Under the pieces are notes generated by a model that saw only the letters and a program-made list of their open reading frames with translations, was not told where the DNA came from and did no database searches. This document shows positions 35,656 through 44,498 of a stretch of DNA of 64,000 nt, in pieces. The stretch is from Gemmatimonadota bacterium. Lineage in GTDB: Bacteria; Gemmatimonadota; Gemmatimonadetes; Longimicrobiales; Gaopeijiaceae. The stretch spans positions 124,001-188,000 of the forward strand of contig JBBEBG010000036.1 in the NCBI GenBank assembly GCA_040882465.1, written 5' to 3'. Every line of letters starts with the position of its first letter. Position 1 is the first letter of the stretch. The position numbers were made by a program, and so were the translations under genes.

Positions 35656-36387
35656 TCAAGATCCCTTCTCCGGCACCCGGATCGTCCGATCGCCCATCTC
35701 GGGCACGAGGTCGTGCCGGTCCCTCGAGGCACAGGCCGAAAGATCGGCCTCGAGCCCCACCTCCACCAGGGCCGCGCCCGCCTCCGTCGAGCGGAGGAGG
35801 GCGAGGTCCGGCTTGAACTTCGCGGAAAGGGCGAGGACCGCGCGCGAGGCGTCGTCGAGATCCCGCTCCGCCGCCTCGCCGTCGCCTTCGAGCTCGCGGA
35901 TGATCACCCCCGCGCAGAGGGCGTCGTCGAGCGAGAAGCGGCCCTCGCGGCCGGCGCAGATCAGCGCGATTCGGTCGGCGTCGCGGACGGACTCTACGAC
36001 CGCCGAGAGATTCATGAGGGAGGCGGCGACGATGCGATCCGCATCCTCCGCGGCGAGAAAGGCCCGCGTTCCATTCGTGGTGCTCATCACGAGACGCATC
36101 CCACCGACGCTCTCCGAAGTGAATTCCGAGGGGGAGTTCCCCAGGTCGAACCCCGGAATCTTGAGTCCCTTCCGCTCACCGCAGAGGAGAGTGTCGTCGC
36201 GGCCGAGTGAGTTGGCGATACGGATGGCATCTTCCGTGGAGACGGTCGGGTAGACGGCTCGCGCTCCCGCGGCGAGCGCTTCGACGATCGTGGAGGTGGC
36301 CCGGATGACGTCGATCACGACCGCCGTGTGCCCCGCGACTTCCCCGGACTCGGCTTCGGCGGCGGACAAAAAGGTGCGGACCTTCAT
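35656..36387 (-). CDS. comB: 2-phosphosulfolactate phosphatase family protein
   Basis: 243 residues. Conserved features of ComB are present: VVIDVIRATSTIVEAL, a Cys-Gly-Glu segment CGERKGLKIPGFDLGNSP, STTNGTRAF and the DDALCAG region. In methanogens ComB removes phosphate from 2-phosphosulfolactate on the way to coenzyme M; in other bacteria it makes sulfolactate or has an unproven role. No comA, comC or comDE homologue is seen nearby, so the pathway is unknown. It lies 17 bases after accC and 34 before ftsK, within the same operon. Confidence 0.88.
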   Translation of the reverse strand: MKVRTFLSAAEAESGEVAGHTAVVIDVIRATSTIVEALAAGARAVYPTVSTEDAIRIANSLGRDDTLLCGERKGLKIPGFDLGNSPSEFTSESVGGMRLVMSTTNGTRAFLAAEDADRIVAASLMNLSAVVESVRDADRIALICAGREGRFSLDDALCAGVIIRELEGDGEAAERDLDDASRAVLALSAKFKPDLALLRSTEAGAALVEVGLEADLSACASRDRHDLVPEMGDRTIRVPEKGS

Positions 36388-36404
36388 GGATCTCGTCTCG
36401 AATC

Positions 36405-37760
36405 TCAGGATGCGGCGCGCTCGGCGAGCATCCGCTCGACGAAATGGGTGTCGACATCTCCCGACTGGAATCTCGGGTGTCGAACCAGCTCCGATAGGAA
36501 TGGGATCGTCGTGAATACCCCCTCGATCACGAAGGAACCCAGCGCGTAGCGTGCCCGCACGAGCGCCTCTTCTCGCGTCTTTCCACTCACGATGAGTTTC
36601 GCGAGCAGGGAGTCGTAATAGGGCGGAACGCGGTACCCCGCATAGACATGGGTGTCGAGCCGTACACCCGGTCCTCCCGGCGGGTGAAAGGTCGTGATCT
36701 GCCCCGGCGAAGGCTGAAAGTTCCTCTCGGGGTTTTCAGCATTGATCCGGAACTCGATGGCGTGGCCGCGCATGACGACGGGGCCCTCCGGAAAGGAGAG
36801 CCGCTCGCCCGCGGCGACGAGGATTTGCTCCTTGACCAGGTCGAATCCCGTCGTCACCTCCGTGACGGGGTGCTCCACCTGGATCCGCGTGTTCATCTCG
36901 ATGAAGAAGTAAGAGCCATCGGGCTCGAGAAGGAACTCGACCGTTCCGGCTCCGACGTACCCGATCGTCGCCGCGGCCCGCACGGCGACCGCCCCCATCT
37001 CCTCACGGAGCTCGGAATTGAGGACGGGCGAGGGCGCCTCCTCCACGAGCTTCTGATGGCGGCGCTGCACCGAGCAATCCCGCTCCCCGAGGTGGACGAT
37101 CCGCCCGTGCGTATCGCCGAAGACCTGAATCTCCACATGGCGCGGGTGCTGAAGGGCCCGCTCCAGATAGACGGAGCCGTCCCCGAAGGCGGCCTGAGCC
37201 TCGTTCTGAGCCGCGCGGAGAAGGCGCTCCAGGCTCGCCTCGTCTGGCGCGACTCGCATTCCCTTCCCTCCGCCCCCCGCCGCCGCCTTGACCATGATGG
37301 GAAAGCCGGTGGCGCGCGCGATCTCCATCGCCTCTCTCGGATCGCGAACAAGGCCGTCCGAGCCCGGGACGGTCGGAATTCCCGCTTCAATCATGAGTTG
37401 GCGCGCCCGCGCCTTTTCCCCCATCGCCCGGATCTGCTCCGCCGACGGACCGATGAAGGTCACGTTGGAGCGCTCGCAGATCTCGGCGAATTCGGCGTTT
37501 TCCGCGAGGAATCCGTAACCGGGGTGGATCGCCTCGGCCCCGGTAATCTCCGCGGCCGCCATGATCCTCGGAATGTTCAGATAGGACTCGGAGGACTGGG
37601 GCGGTCCGATGCACACCTCCTCGTCCGAAAAACGAACATGGAGCGACTCTCGGTCCGCTTCGGAAAACACGGCGACGGTGGGAACGCCGAGCTCCTGGCA
37701 GGCCCGAATCACCCGCAGGGCGATTTCGCCCCGGTTCGCGACCAGCACCTTCTTGAACAC
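36405..37760 (-). CDS. accC: biotin carboxylase subunit of acetyl-CoA carboxylase
   Basis: 451 residues, full AccC length. The N-terminal [30 protein letters not shown], the ATP-grasp Gly-rich loop GGGGKGM, and catalytic [14 protein letters not shown] are all visible. It carboxylates biotin on AccB using bicarbonate and ATP, the first half of malonyl-CoA synthesis. The start codon is GTG at 37760. It lies 40 bases after accB; the carboxyltransferase genes accA and accD are not in the window. Confidence 0.96.
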   Translation of the reverse strand: MFKKVLVANRGEIALRVIRACQELGVPTVAVFSEADRESLHVRFSDEEVCIGPPQSSESYLNIPRIMAAAEITGAEAIHPGYGFLAENAEFAEICERSNVTFIGPSAEQIRAMGEKARARQLMIEAGIPTVPGSDGLVRDPREAMEIARATGFPIMVKAAAGGGGKGMRVAPDEASLERLLRAAQNEAQAAFGDGSVYLERALQHPRHVEIQVFGDTHGRIVHLGERDCSVQRRHQKLVEEAPSPVLNSELREEMGAVAVRAAATIGYVGAGTVEFLLEPDGSYFFIEMNTRIQVEHPVTEVTTGFDLVKEQILVAAGERLSFPEGPVVMRGHAIEFRINAENPERNFQPSPGQITTFHPPGGPGVRLDTHVYAGYRVPPYYDSLLAKLIVSGKTREEALVRARYALGSFVIEGVFTTIPFLSELVRHPRFQSGDVDTHFVERMLAERAAS

Positions 37761-37800
37761 CGATTAGTCCCCGAAAGAAGAGATTTCCTGGGAGCTCGTC

Positions 37801-38292
37801 TCAGGCGGGCTCGACCCGGAAGAGCACCTGGCCGTACTCCACGGGCGCCCCGTTGGACACGCAGACCTCTCGGACGATTCCATCGAGGTCGGATTCCAAC
37901 TCGTTCATGAGCTTCATCGCCTCGATAATGCAGAGCGGATCTCCCTTGGCGATGCGGCGGCCCACTTCGATGAAAGGATCGGCGTCGGGGGAAGCGGCCC
38001 TGTAAAATGTGCCGACCATGGGGGAAGTGATCTCGACGACGTTGTCCGGCAAGGACTCCGGCGGAGGCGCAGCGGACCCCGCGTCCGGAGCGCCTTGGGG
38101 TGCCGGCCGCCCTGGTGCGGAGCCAGAAGGATCGGCCGCGTGGCCCGGAGCCTCGGGCGCGAAGACGACGGGGGCGGGCGCCGGCGTCCTCGAAAGGCGG
38201 ACACGTGTTCCGCCCCGCTCGATCTCGATGTGATCGAGCCCGCTCGCGTCGAGCGTGCGGATCAGCCTCTCGATGAACTCGAGATCAATCAT
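37801..38292 (-). CDS. accB: biotin carboxyl carrier protein
   Basis: 163 residues. The N-terminal region (IERLIRTLDASGLDHIEIERG) is typical of AccB and is followed by an Ala/Pro-rich linker. The biotinyl domain carries the attachment lysine K127 in EAMKLMN. The carrier shuttles carboxybiotin between AccC and the carboxyltransferase. The ATG at 38292 is 5 bases after the efp stop. The efp-accB-accC order is widespread. Confidence 0.96.
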   Translation of the reverse strand: MIDLEFIERLIRTLDASGLDHIEIERGGTRVRLSRTPAPAPVVFAPEAPGHAADPSGSAPGRPAPQGAPDAGSAAPPPESLPDNVVEITSPMVGTFYRAASPDADPFIEVGRRIAKGDPLCIIEAMKLMNELESDLDGIVREVCVSNGAPVEYGQVLFRVEPA

Positions 38293-38297
38293 TCAGC

Positions 38298-38858
38298 TCA
38301 GGCTCGCTCCAGATACTTGTCTTCGCGGCGATCCACCCGGACCACGTCGCCCTCTTCGATGAAAAGGGGAACCTGAATGACCGCTCCCGTCTCTAGCGTC
38401 GCCGGCTTCGTTCCGCCCTGAGCCGTATCGCCCCGCAGGCCCGGATCGGTCCGCGTCACCTGGAGAACGACGAAGTCAGGGAGCTCCACCGCGATCACGC
38501 GATCGTCATGCACGAGCCCCTCGCACTCCATGTTTTCCTTCAGGTATCGGAGCTGGCCAGCGCCAATCAGGTCCCCCGAGATCGGGATCATCTCGAAGGT
38601 TTGCTGGTCCATGAAGAAATAAAACTGGCCGTCCGTGTAGCTGTAGTTCACGGGACGCCGCATGAGACGCACCGTGCTCACCTTGTCTCCCGCACGAAAC
38701 GTCCGTTCCACGACCTGGCCCGTAAGGACGTTTTTCAGCTTCGTCCGCACGAAGGCGCCGCCCTTTCCGGGCTTCACGTGCTGAAAGTAGGTGATGGCCC
38801 AGAGGACCCCGTCCATGTCCAACACCAGCCCGTTCCTGAAATCCGCCGTCGAGGCCAT
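38298..38858 (-). CDS. efp: translation elongation factor P
   Basis: 186 residues with three beta-barrel domains. Domain I has HVKPGKGGAFVRTKLKN; Lys32 stands at the loop tip modified in some bacteria. The C-terminal signature TGAVIQVPLFIEEGDVVRVD is present. EF-P relieves ribosome stalling at polyprolines, relevant here because TolA-like, TPR and lipoprotein products in the window contain proline runs. No epmA or earP gene is seen in the window. The ATG at 38858 is taken; the frame upstream to 38957 overlaps aroQ. Confidence 0.95.
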   Translation of the reverse strand: MASTADFRNGLVLDMDGVLWAITYFQHVKPGKGGAFVRTKLKNVLTGQVVERTFRAGDKVSTVRLMRRPVNYSYTDGQFYFFMDQQTFEMIPISGDLIGAGQLRYLKENMECEGLVHDDRVIAVELPDFVVLQVTRTDPGLRGDTAQGGTKPATLETGAVIQVPLFIEEGDVVRVDRREDKYLERA

Positions 38859-38889
38859 GCGATCTATCTGGGATGTGTGATGATTCTGT

Positions 38890-39327
38890 TCAGGCGCCGG
38901 AAAGCCGGCTCGCCAGCCCCCGGAACCCAAGAAGATAGCCCTGGACCCCGAATCCAAACACTACCCCGGCGGCCACGGGGGAAAGGTAGGAGTGAGCGCG
39001 GAACGGCTCCCGGCCGGCCGTGTTCGAGATGTGGACCTCCACGAAGGGCCGCCCGACCCCGACCAGGGCGTCGCGGAACGCCACTGACGTGTGCGTCAGG
39101 GCGCCGGGATTCACGAGAAAGCCGTCGGCCGATCCGGCCGCCCTCGCCACGAAGTCGAGAATCTCCCCCTCGTGGTTCGACTGGAAGGTTTCGACTTGGA
39201 CCCCGAGCTCGCCGGCGAGCTCGGAGATCATTCGATCCACGTCCGCGAGGGATTCCGCCCCATACAGTTCGGGCTCACGTGTTCCCAGGAGCTGGAGGTT
39301 GGGGCCGTGGATGACGACGATCTTCAC
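38890..39327 (-). CDS. aroQ: 3-dehydroquinate dehydratase, type II
   Basis: 145 residues. The catalytic N-terminal loop reads HGPNLQLLGTREPELYG (the more common form has NLNLLG), and the active-site region SNHEGEILD, NPGALTHTSVAFRDAL and EVHISN are all present. It catalyses the third step of the shikimate pathway and forms dodecamers. The GTG start overlaps the TPR gene stop (GTGA). It lies 31 bases before efp, a frequent partner. Confidence 0.95.
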   Translation of the reverse strand: MKIVVIHGPNLQLLGTREPELYGAESLADVDRMISELAGELGVQVETFQSNHEGEILDFVARAAGSADGFLVNPGALTHTSVAFRDALVGVGRPFVEVHISNTAGREPFRAHSYLSPVAAGVVFGFGVQGYLLGFRGLASRLSGA

Positions 39328-40553
39328 GAGCGGAGGCTCCTCAGCCAGGCATCGAACCCGTCCGTGTCCCCTTCGTCCCGGTGTGCCCCCTCCGCGTCCT
39401 CATCGGGGTCGCATTCGGCGGTGGTGAGAGGGGCGGGTGGAACGCTCGAACCCTCCAACCCATCCGGAGCGAGGGAGGCGACGGGAACGGCGCCGGGAAC
39501 CCAGGCGAGGAGGTCCCCGAGGTACTCCGCGATCGTCCGGGGACCGCTCTCGCGCGTGGTCGGCGCGAGGCTCGTCCTCTCGATCGCCTCCTCTTCGACG
39601 ACCTCCACTTCCAGCCACACCTCTCCGACTCCCTCTACCTCCATGGCAACTTCCGCGGCAGAAGGGAGGGGGGAGGGCGGAACTCCGGGTCCCTCCTCCT
39701 CCTCCTCCTCCTCGATGTCTTCGATCACGAGCCGGGCGGGCGGGCGCTCCTCCTCTCCCTCCGTCTCTTCGAAGGCGTGAGTCTCGAGCTCGCTCAGTCG
39801 CTCCGCGAGCCCGGCGTCATCCGGGTTCGCCTCGACCAGCTGCACGTACACCTCGACCGCCCGCTCGTGGAGCCCCTGCTTCGCGTAGAGCTCAGCCATC
39901 GTGCGGGTCATGAGGAAAGTCTCTTCATCCGATTCCTCCTCCGCGGCCATACGCGCCGCGAACTCGTCCTCCTCCGCCTCTTCCCGGTCCTCGCCGTCGG
40001 CCGGTACCCGCTCGGGAGCGGGCACAATGGCCGAGCCGGTCGCGATGTCCGGCGGTGGCGTGGGAGGGGGCGCGGGATCCCCTTGGGACGGGAGACCGGG
40101 ACCGCCCACTTGCCCCCCCTCCAACATCGTGGCCCAGCGGGAGTCCTCGAGGTCGGCGAGCCGCCCCAGGGCGGCCGCGTTTTCCGGCTCCAGCTCCAAC
40201 GCGGCCTTCAGGTCGAAGGCCGCGCCTTCCCCGTCCGCCTCCGAGGCCCGTGCGTCCGCCCGCTCCAGAAGGGCAAGGACATTCTCCGGGTCGAGGTCGA
40301 GGACCCGATCCAGGTGCTCCCGGGCCAAAAGGAGGTCGCCGCGGTCCCGCGCCACTCGGGAAGCGACGAGATGGCCGGTTGAGAAGTCGGGAAGGCGGTC
40401 CAGGCCGTCTCGGACGAGAGAGGTCGCCTCGTCGAGATCCCCCAACCGCCGGTAAGCTTCCGCAAGCGGGGCGAAGGCCCGCCCTTCGGGGTCCCGCGCC
40501 GACCAGAACTGGGCCCGCAGAGTTCGGATCTCCTGGTCGAGCGACTCGGACAC
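39324..40553 (-). CDS. TPR protein with acidic linker, unknown function
   Basis: 409 residues. Residues about 10-135 are tetratricopeptide repeats (APLAEAYRRLGDLDEATSLV, LLLAREHLDRVLDLDPENVLA). A Pro/Gly-rich spacer follows, then a further TPR-like pair (MAELYAKQGLHERAVEVYVQLVEANPDD). The rest is very acidic, including a run of seven Glu, and ends with a short amphipathic segment (DGFDAWLRSLRS). No signal peptide, so cytoplasmic. The GTG at 40553 follows AAAGGAA; no ATG is near. First gene of the aroQ-efp-accBC-comB-ftsK run, driven by a strong promoter. Confidence 0.72.
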   Translation of the reverse strand: MSESLDQEIRTLRAQFWSARDPEGRAFAPLAEAYRRLGDLDEATSLVRDGLDRLPDFSTGHLVASRVARDRGDLLLAREHLDRVLDLDPENVLALLERADARASEADGEGAAFDLKAALELEPENAAALGRLADLEDSRWATMLEGGQVGGPGLPSQGDPAPPPTPPPDIATGSAIVPAPERVPADGEDREEAEEDEFAARMAAEEESDEETFLMTRTMAELYAKQGLHERAVEVYVQLVEANPDDAGLAERLSELETHAFEETEGEEERPPARLVIEDIEEEEEEEGPGVPPSPLPSAAEVAMEVEGVGEVWLEVEVVEEEAIERTSLAPTTRESGPRTIAEYLGDLLAWVPGAVPVASLAPDGLEGSSVPPAPLTTAECDPDEDAEGAHRDEGDTDGFDAWLRSLRS

Positions 40554-40634
40554 GCTGGTTCCTTTCTTCACCGACTTGTCGGTGCATCGAGCGAGGATTG
40601 GGCGGCGGAGATGCCCGAGGAGAACCTGTCGAGG

Positions 40635-40664
40635 AAGATACGGAACGCCCGGAAATCGTGTCAA
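40635..40664 (-). promoter_or_regulatory. strong predicted promoter of the TPR-aroQ-efp-acc operon
   Basis: Minus strand TTGACA (40659-40664) is a perfect -35 consensus, 18 bases from TATCTT (40635-40640). The expected start near 40628 gives a leader of about 75 bases before the GTG at 40553. It is divergent from the ppiD promoter in the same 281-base gap. Confidence 0.68.
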
Positions 40665-40699
40665 CGGAACCTCGGGCCCCGGGGCGGGTCGGAATCTGG

Positions 40700-40728
40700 T
40701 TGAGCGCCCCGTGGAAACGGGTTACGTT
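40700..40728 (+). promoter_or_regulatory. predicted promoter of the SurA/PpiD-like gene
   Basis: Plus strand TTGAGC (40700-40705) and TACGTT (40723-40728) are separated by 17 bases. The leader to the ATG at 40835 would be about 100 bases and is GC-rich. The -10 is weaker than that of the divergent promoter. Confidence 0.45.
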
Positions 40729-40834
40729 TCGGCCCGTTTCCCCGGGATCTCCGGGGGGCCTTCGGGCCCTCATCCGGGCGCGGGGGCGCGCCGGCACCCC
40801 TCCCGCGCGAGTCCACCTTCGAGGAGTTCGCCGT

Positions 40835-42685
40835 ATGCTGATGCGGCAGATGCGCCAGAACACGAAGATCATCATGATCCTCGTGGCCTTCGCGTTCGTG
40901 GCGCTGATGGTCTTCGAGTGGGGGATGGACGTGAGCGGGCGCTCAGTGGGTGGAGACCTGGGGAGAGTCGGGCGCACGCCGGTTTCGGTGCAGGCCTACC
41001 AGAACGTTTACCAGACGCTTTACGACCAGGTCGCGCGCTCCCAGTCGGGGCCGGTTTCCACAGCGCAGAACCGGGAGATCGAGGATACGGCGTGGAACGA
41101 GGTCGTGAACGACATCCTCATCCGAAACGAGCTGGAGCGCCGTGGAATCCGGGTGAGCGACGAGGAGATCCTCGCCCGGGCCCAGAACGACCCGCCGCCG
41201 CAGTTCCGGAGCGATCCGGCCTTTCAGAACGCGGCGGGCCAGTTCGACCTCGCCCTCTACCGCCAATATATCAGCCAGCAGGCTCAGAACCCGGGTTTCC
41301 TCCTGAGCCTCGAGGAATACTACCGGCAAACGATCCCGAGGGAGAAGCTCGCTTTCCAGGTCACCGCCGGCATTTTCGTCTCCGACCGGGAGCTCTGGGA
41401 GCGCTGGAAGGCCTCCCGGGAGTCGGTCGAAGTCACCGCCCTCCTGATCGACCCCGTCACACATGTCCCCGACGCCGCGGTTACGGTCACCGAAGAGGAG
41501 ATCTCTCGTTATTACCGGGCGAACGCGGACGAATTCGCGGTTCCGGGGCGGGCCCAGGTGCGTTACACCTTCCTCGACATCCGCCCCACCGCCGCGGACA
41601 CCACCGCCGCACGCGATCGAATCCTCACCTTGCGGGAGGAAATCCTCGGGGGAACGCCCTTCGCGGAGGTGGCGGAACGGGAGAGTGACGACGTGGGCTC
41701 GGCGATGAGCGGCGGCGACATGGGGTCCTGGGCCCGGGGAGAGCTTCTCCCCCAGCTCGACTCTGCCGCCTTTTCACTCCCCGTGGGAGAAGTGAGCGAG
41801 CCGGTGCTGACCACGGCGGGAGTTCACCTCCTCGAGGTCATTTCGCGCGAGGAGGACCAGGCCGAGCTTCGCCACATCCTGATCGAGGTGGTCCGAACCG
41901 ACGAATCGGAGATCGCGCTCTTCACCCAAGCCGACTCCCTGGAGACACTGGGCGAGCGGCGCAGCTTGGCGGAGGCTGCCGCGGCCTTCGGGCTCGATGT
42001 GCTCACGGGAGAGATCACGGAGGAGTCGGCCACGCTCGCGGGGGTCGGGAACGCGGCTGAAGGGCAGGACTGGATCTTCCTCGACGCGGAAGGCGGAGGC
42101 GCTGTCAGCCCCCTCTTCGAAAGCCCCGACGCCTTTTACATGCTGGAGATCGTCTCTCTCGCCCCGGCCGGCACTCTCACCGTCGCCGAGGCATCGAGCC
42201 GGATCGAGGCGGACATCCGGGCGGAGCGGAAGCTCGAACTCGCGATGAACGAGGCGCGCGGCTGGGCGACCGAACTCCGAAACGGAGCCATCAGTCTCGA
42301 GGAACTCGCGGCCCGGCTGGGGCGTCCGGTGGTCCACGAGGGCCCGTTCGCTCGAACCACGATCGTGCCGAATTTGGGGCAGTCCACGCCGGCAATCGGG
42401 GCCGCTTTCGGCGCCCCCGTCGGCGAGATCGCGGGGCCGGTCATCGCCGGGAACCGGATCGCCATCCTGCGCGTCGAGGCACGCACGGAGGCCGACCGAG
42501 AGGCCTGGGAGGCCCAGAAGGACGTTCAGCGTTCGGAGGTCACGCTCCAGATCGAGCAGGAGCGGCTCGGAAAGTGGATCGAGGGGCTCCGCGAGACCAT
42601 CCGCATCGTGGACAACCGCGAGGCATACTTCAGAGCCGCCGAAGAAATGCAGGCGAACATGCCGTTCGGCGGTCTGGGATACTGA
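40835..42685 (+). CDS. SurA/PpiD-type peptidyl-prolyl isomerase chaperone
   Basis: 616 residues. A single N-terminal membrane helix (IIMILVAFAFVALMVFEWG) anchors it with the bulk in the periplasm, as in PpiD. Residues about 40-160 form a SurA_N_2-like helical chaperone domain (LRRRGIRVSDEEILAR-type text). A parvulin domain follows near 230-330 (RYTFLDIRPTAAD, FAEVAERESDD, GGDMGSWARGELLPQ, GEVSEPVLTTAGVHLLEV), with the rest helical. It should help fold outer-membrane and periplasmic proteins. The ATG at 40835 has GAGGAG. It is the only recognised function on the plus strand. Confidence 0.9.
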   Translation: MLMRQMRQNTKIIMILVAFAFVALMVFEWGMDVSGRSVGGDLGRVGRTPVSVQAYQNVYQTLYDQVARSQSGPVSTAQNREIEDTAWNEVVNDILIRNELERRGIRVSDEEILARAQNDPPPQFRSDPAFQNAAGQFDLALYRQYISQQAQNPGFLLSLEEYYRQTIPREKLAFQVTAGIFVSDRELWERWKASRESVEVTALLIDPVTHVPDAAVTVTEEEISRYYRANADEFAVPGRAQVRYTFLDIRPTAADTTAARDRILTLREEILGGTPFAEVAERESDDVGSAMSGGDMGSWARGELLPQLDSAAFSLPVGEVSEPVLTTAGVHLLEVISREEDQAELRHILIEVVRTDESEIALFTQADSLETLGERRSLAEAAAAFGLDVLTGEITEESATLAGVGNAAEGQDWIFLDAEGGGAVSPLFESPDAFYMLEIVSLAPAGTLTVAEASSRIEADIRAERKLELAMNEARGWATELRNGAISLEELAARLGRPVVHEGPFARTTIVPNLGQSTPAIGAAFGAPVGEIAGPVIAGNRIAILRVEARTEADREAWEAQKDVQRSEVTLQIEQERLGKWIEGLRETIRIVDNREAYFRAAEEMQANMPFGGLGY

Positions 42686-42691
42686 CCGGCC

Positions 42692-42708
42692 GAGCCGAGA
42701 ACTCCGGC
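42692..42708. terminator. weak bidirectional hairpin between convergent ppiD-like gene and tatA
   Basis: AGCCG (42692-42696) pairs with CGGCT (42704-42708) around 7 bases, followed by TTTA on the plus strand. It fills the 24-base gap between two convergent stop codons. The stem is only 5 bp, so termination is uncertain. Confidence 0.3.
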
Positions 42709-42709
42709 T

Positions 42710-42985
42710 TTACTGGCTCGTCGTCAGGCGCCGGGGCTCCCCACCGTTCCCCCCCTCTTCCTCCGCTTCCTTGGCGCGAGCCTGCGGCTGCGCCTGCTGC
42801 GGGCGGCCCTTCTCCTGCTCCGGCGGGAGTTTCAGCTCGCCTTCGATCTCACGGAGCGAGCCCTTGAACTCTCGGATTCCCTTCCCCAGGGACGCCCCGA
42901 TCTCGGGGAGCCGCTTCGCGCCGAAGAGAAGGAGCACGATGACGAAGAGGAAGATGAGCTCCCACATCCCGATTCCGCTGAACAT
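42710..42985 (-). CDS. tatA: twin-arginine translocase subunit TatA/TatE
   Basis: 91 residues. One membrane helix ([19 protein letters not shown]) leads through the typical hinge [10 protein letters not shown] into an amphipathic helix ([20 protein letters not shown]) and a charged, Gln/Glu-rich tail. TatA oligomers form the pore for folded proteins. A GGAGGA site precedes the ATG. tatC lies about 9 kb away and no tatB is seen. Confidence 0.93.
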   Translation of the reverse strand: MFSGIGMWELIFLFVIVLLLFGAKRLPEIGASLGKGIREFKGSLREIEGELKLPPEQEKGRPQQAQPQARAKEAEEEGGNGGEPRRLTTSQ

Positions 42986-43041
42986 GGCCTTCGGTCCTCC
43001 AGTGGTGGCTTAGATGGCCTCGGAATCCGGCCCTTACGGCC

Positions 43042-43341
43042 TCAGATCCACGAGCGGGCGACCAGGAGCACCAGCCCGATCCCCACCAGGGTGAGCACGT
43101 TGATCGTCAGGGCCACGGGGCCCAGCGTGATGGCGACGGCGACCAGATCGAGGTGAAGGGGGCCGACCGACGCGGAGACCGATGTCGTGAAGAAGTCGCG
43201 CGCCGCGCTCTCGGGGAGGAATCGCTCGGAAAGCTCCGTGAAGAGCCCGCCGAGAAAAAGTCCGAGGATCAGGCTCCAAGCCACACGGGAGGCGGTGCGG
43301 CTCCGGTTGTCGAGGAGCATGCTCAGCGTCACCACCTCCAC
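43042..43341 (-). CDS. DUF4321 inner-membrane protein
   Basis: About 99 residues with two membrane segments: WSLILGLFLGGLFTELSERFLP and LVAVAITLGPVALTINVLTLVGIGLVLLV. Between them lies FFTTSVSASVGPLHLDL. This pattern matches the DUF4321 family, whose function is unknown. The frame opens with GTG at 43341; the ATG at 43320 (MLLDNRSRTA) is an equally likely start. It lies between the polyprenyl synthase and tatA. Confidence 0.72.
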   Translation of the reverse strand: MEVVTLSMLLDNRSRTASRVAWSLILGLFLGGLFTELSERFLPESAARDFFTTSVSASVGPLHLDLVAVAITLGPVALTINVLTLVGIGLVLLVARSWI

Positions 43342-43453
43342 CCGGGTCTCGAGCCCCTCTCGGTCGTCTCCCCCATCTCCGATCTACTTAATCTAACCAA
43401 TTGGACGGCCTCGCGCCGATGTGCGCCAGGGGTCGAAAGGGTTGCGGCCAGGC

Positions 43454-44461
43454 TCATCGGGACCGTTCGACGGCGTACCCGATCGCCGCCTGGAGGGCAT
43501 CCCGGGCCTCCCCCCGCTCGGGAACCTCGGCGAGCGCCGCCCCGGCGATCTCGGCGTAGTGGCGCGCCCGCTCCCGTGCATATTCAAGCCCCCCGGCAGT
43601 CCGGACCAGTTCCACGATAGCGGAGATCTCCTCATCGGAAGGCTCGACCTGGGTGAAAAAGCTCCGCACCCGCTCCCGGTCGTCGGGGCCGCATCGGCGG
43701 AGGGCCTCCACGAGAGGGAGGGTCACCTTCCGCTCCCGGAGATCGTGCCCAACCGGCTTCCCCGTACGTTCCTCGCTCCCCTCGTAATCGAGGAGGTCGT
43801 CCGCGATCTGGAAAGCCATGCCGAGAGCCTCCCCGTATCGCCGGTAGGGTTCCCGGTACCCCTCGATCCCGACGAGCGCCCCGATCTCGCAGGACGCGCC
43901 CATGAGCGAAGCAGTCTTGCACGAGATCAGACGGTAGTAGTCCTCTTCGGTGAAGTCGAGCGCGTCGAAGGAAACGAGCTGGCGAAGCTCCCCGACGCTC
44001 ATCTCGTTCGAGGCCGCCGCAAGCGCCCGGATCGCATCGAGCCGCCCCACCCGCGTGAGCTCCAGGACCGAACGCGAATAAAGGAAGTCCCCCGCGATGA
44101 TCGCGACCTGGTGGTTCCAGAGCTGATTGACCGTCGGAAGCCCGCGGCGGAGGACCGAATGATCCACGGCGTCATCGTGAACGAGCGTCGCGAGATGCAC
44201 GAGCTCCACGACCGCGGCGAGGGGGAGGGCGTCCTCGTGGGGACGGTCCCCGACCTGGCTCGTGAGGAGGAGGAGGGTGGGGCGAAAAAACTTGCCGCGC
44301 ATCTTGAGGAGGTAGTCGTTCACCTCCTCCTGGATCTCGAAGTCCGAGTGGATGATCCGGCGGATCTCCTCGACGACGCCGTCGAGCCGTTCCCGCACGG
44401 GCTCCTGGATACGTGCAAGCCTCGAAGGCGCACGGAGGGGAGCGGAGGGAGCTTCGTTCAT
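43454..44461 (-). CDS. polyprenyl diphosphate synthase (trans-type)
   Basis: 335 residues. First Asp-rich motif DDAVD at 96-100 and second DDLLD at 221-225, with KFFRPTLLLL and GDFLYSRS in between. Family members extend farnesyl or geranylgeranyl diphosphate with IPP. Residues before the first motif (HLATLV) are small, suggesting a long-chain product such as a quinone side chain (hepta- to decaprenyl), but the length cannot be fixed by eye. The 112-base gap downstream to DUF4321 holds no recognisable signal. Confidence 0.92.
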   Translation of the reverse strand: MNEAPSAPLRAPSRLARIQEPVRERLDGVVEEIRRIIHSDFEIQEEVNDYLLKMRGKFFRPTLLLLTSQVGDRPHEDALPLAAVVELVHLATLVHDDAVDHSVLRRGLPTVNQLWNHQVAIIAGDFLYSRSVLELTRVGRLDAIRALAAASNEMSVGELRQLVSFDALDFTEEDYYRLISCKTASLMGASCEIGALVGIEGYREPYRRYGEALGMAFQIADDLLDYEGSEERTGKPVGHDLRERKVTLPLVEALRRCGPDDRERVRSFFTQVEPSDEEISAIVELVRTAGGLEYARERARHYAEIAGAALAEVPERGEARDALQAAIGYAVERSR

Positions 44462-44498
44462 GGCCGGCCGGCCCGCGACGGTTGGACCCGACCGGACG

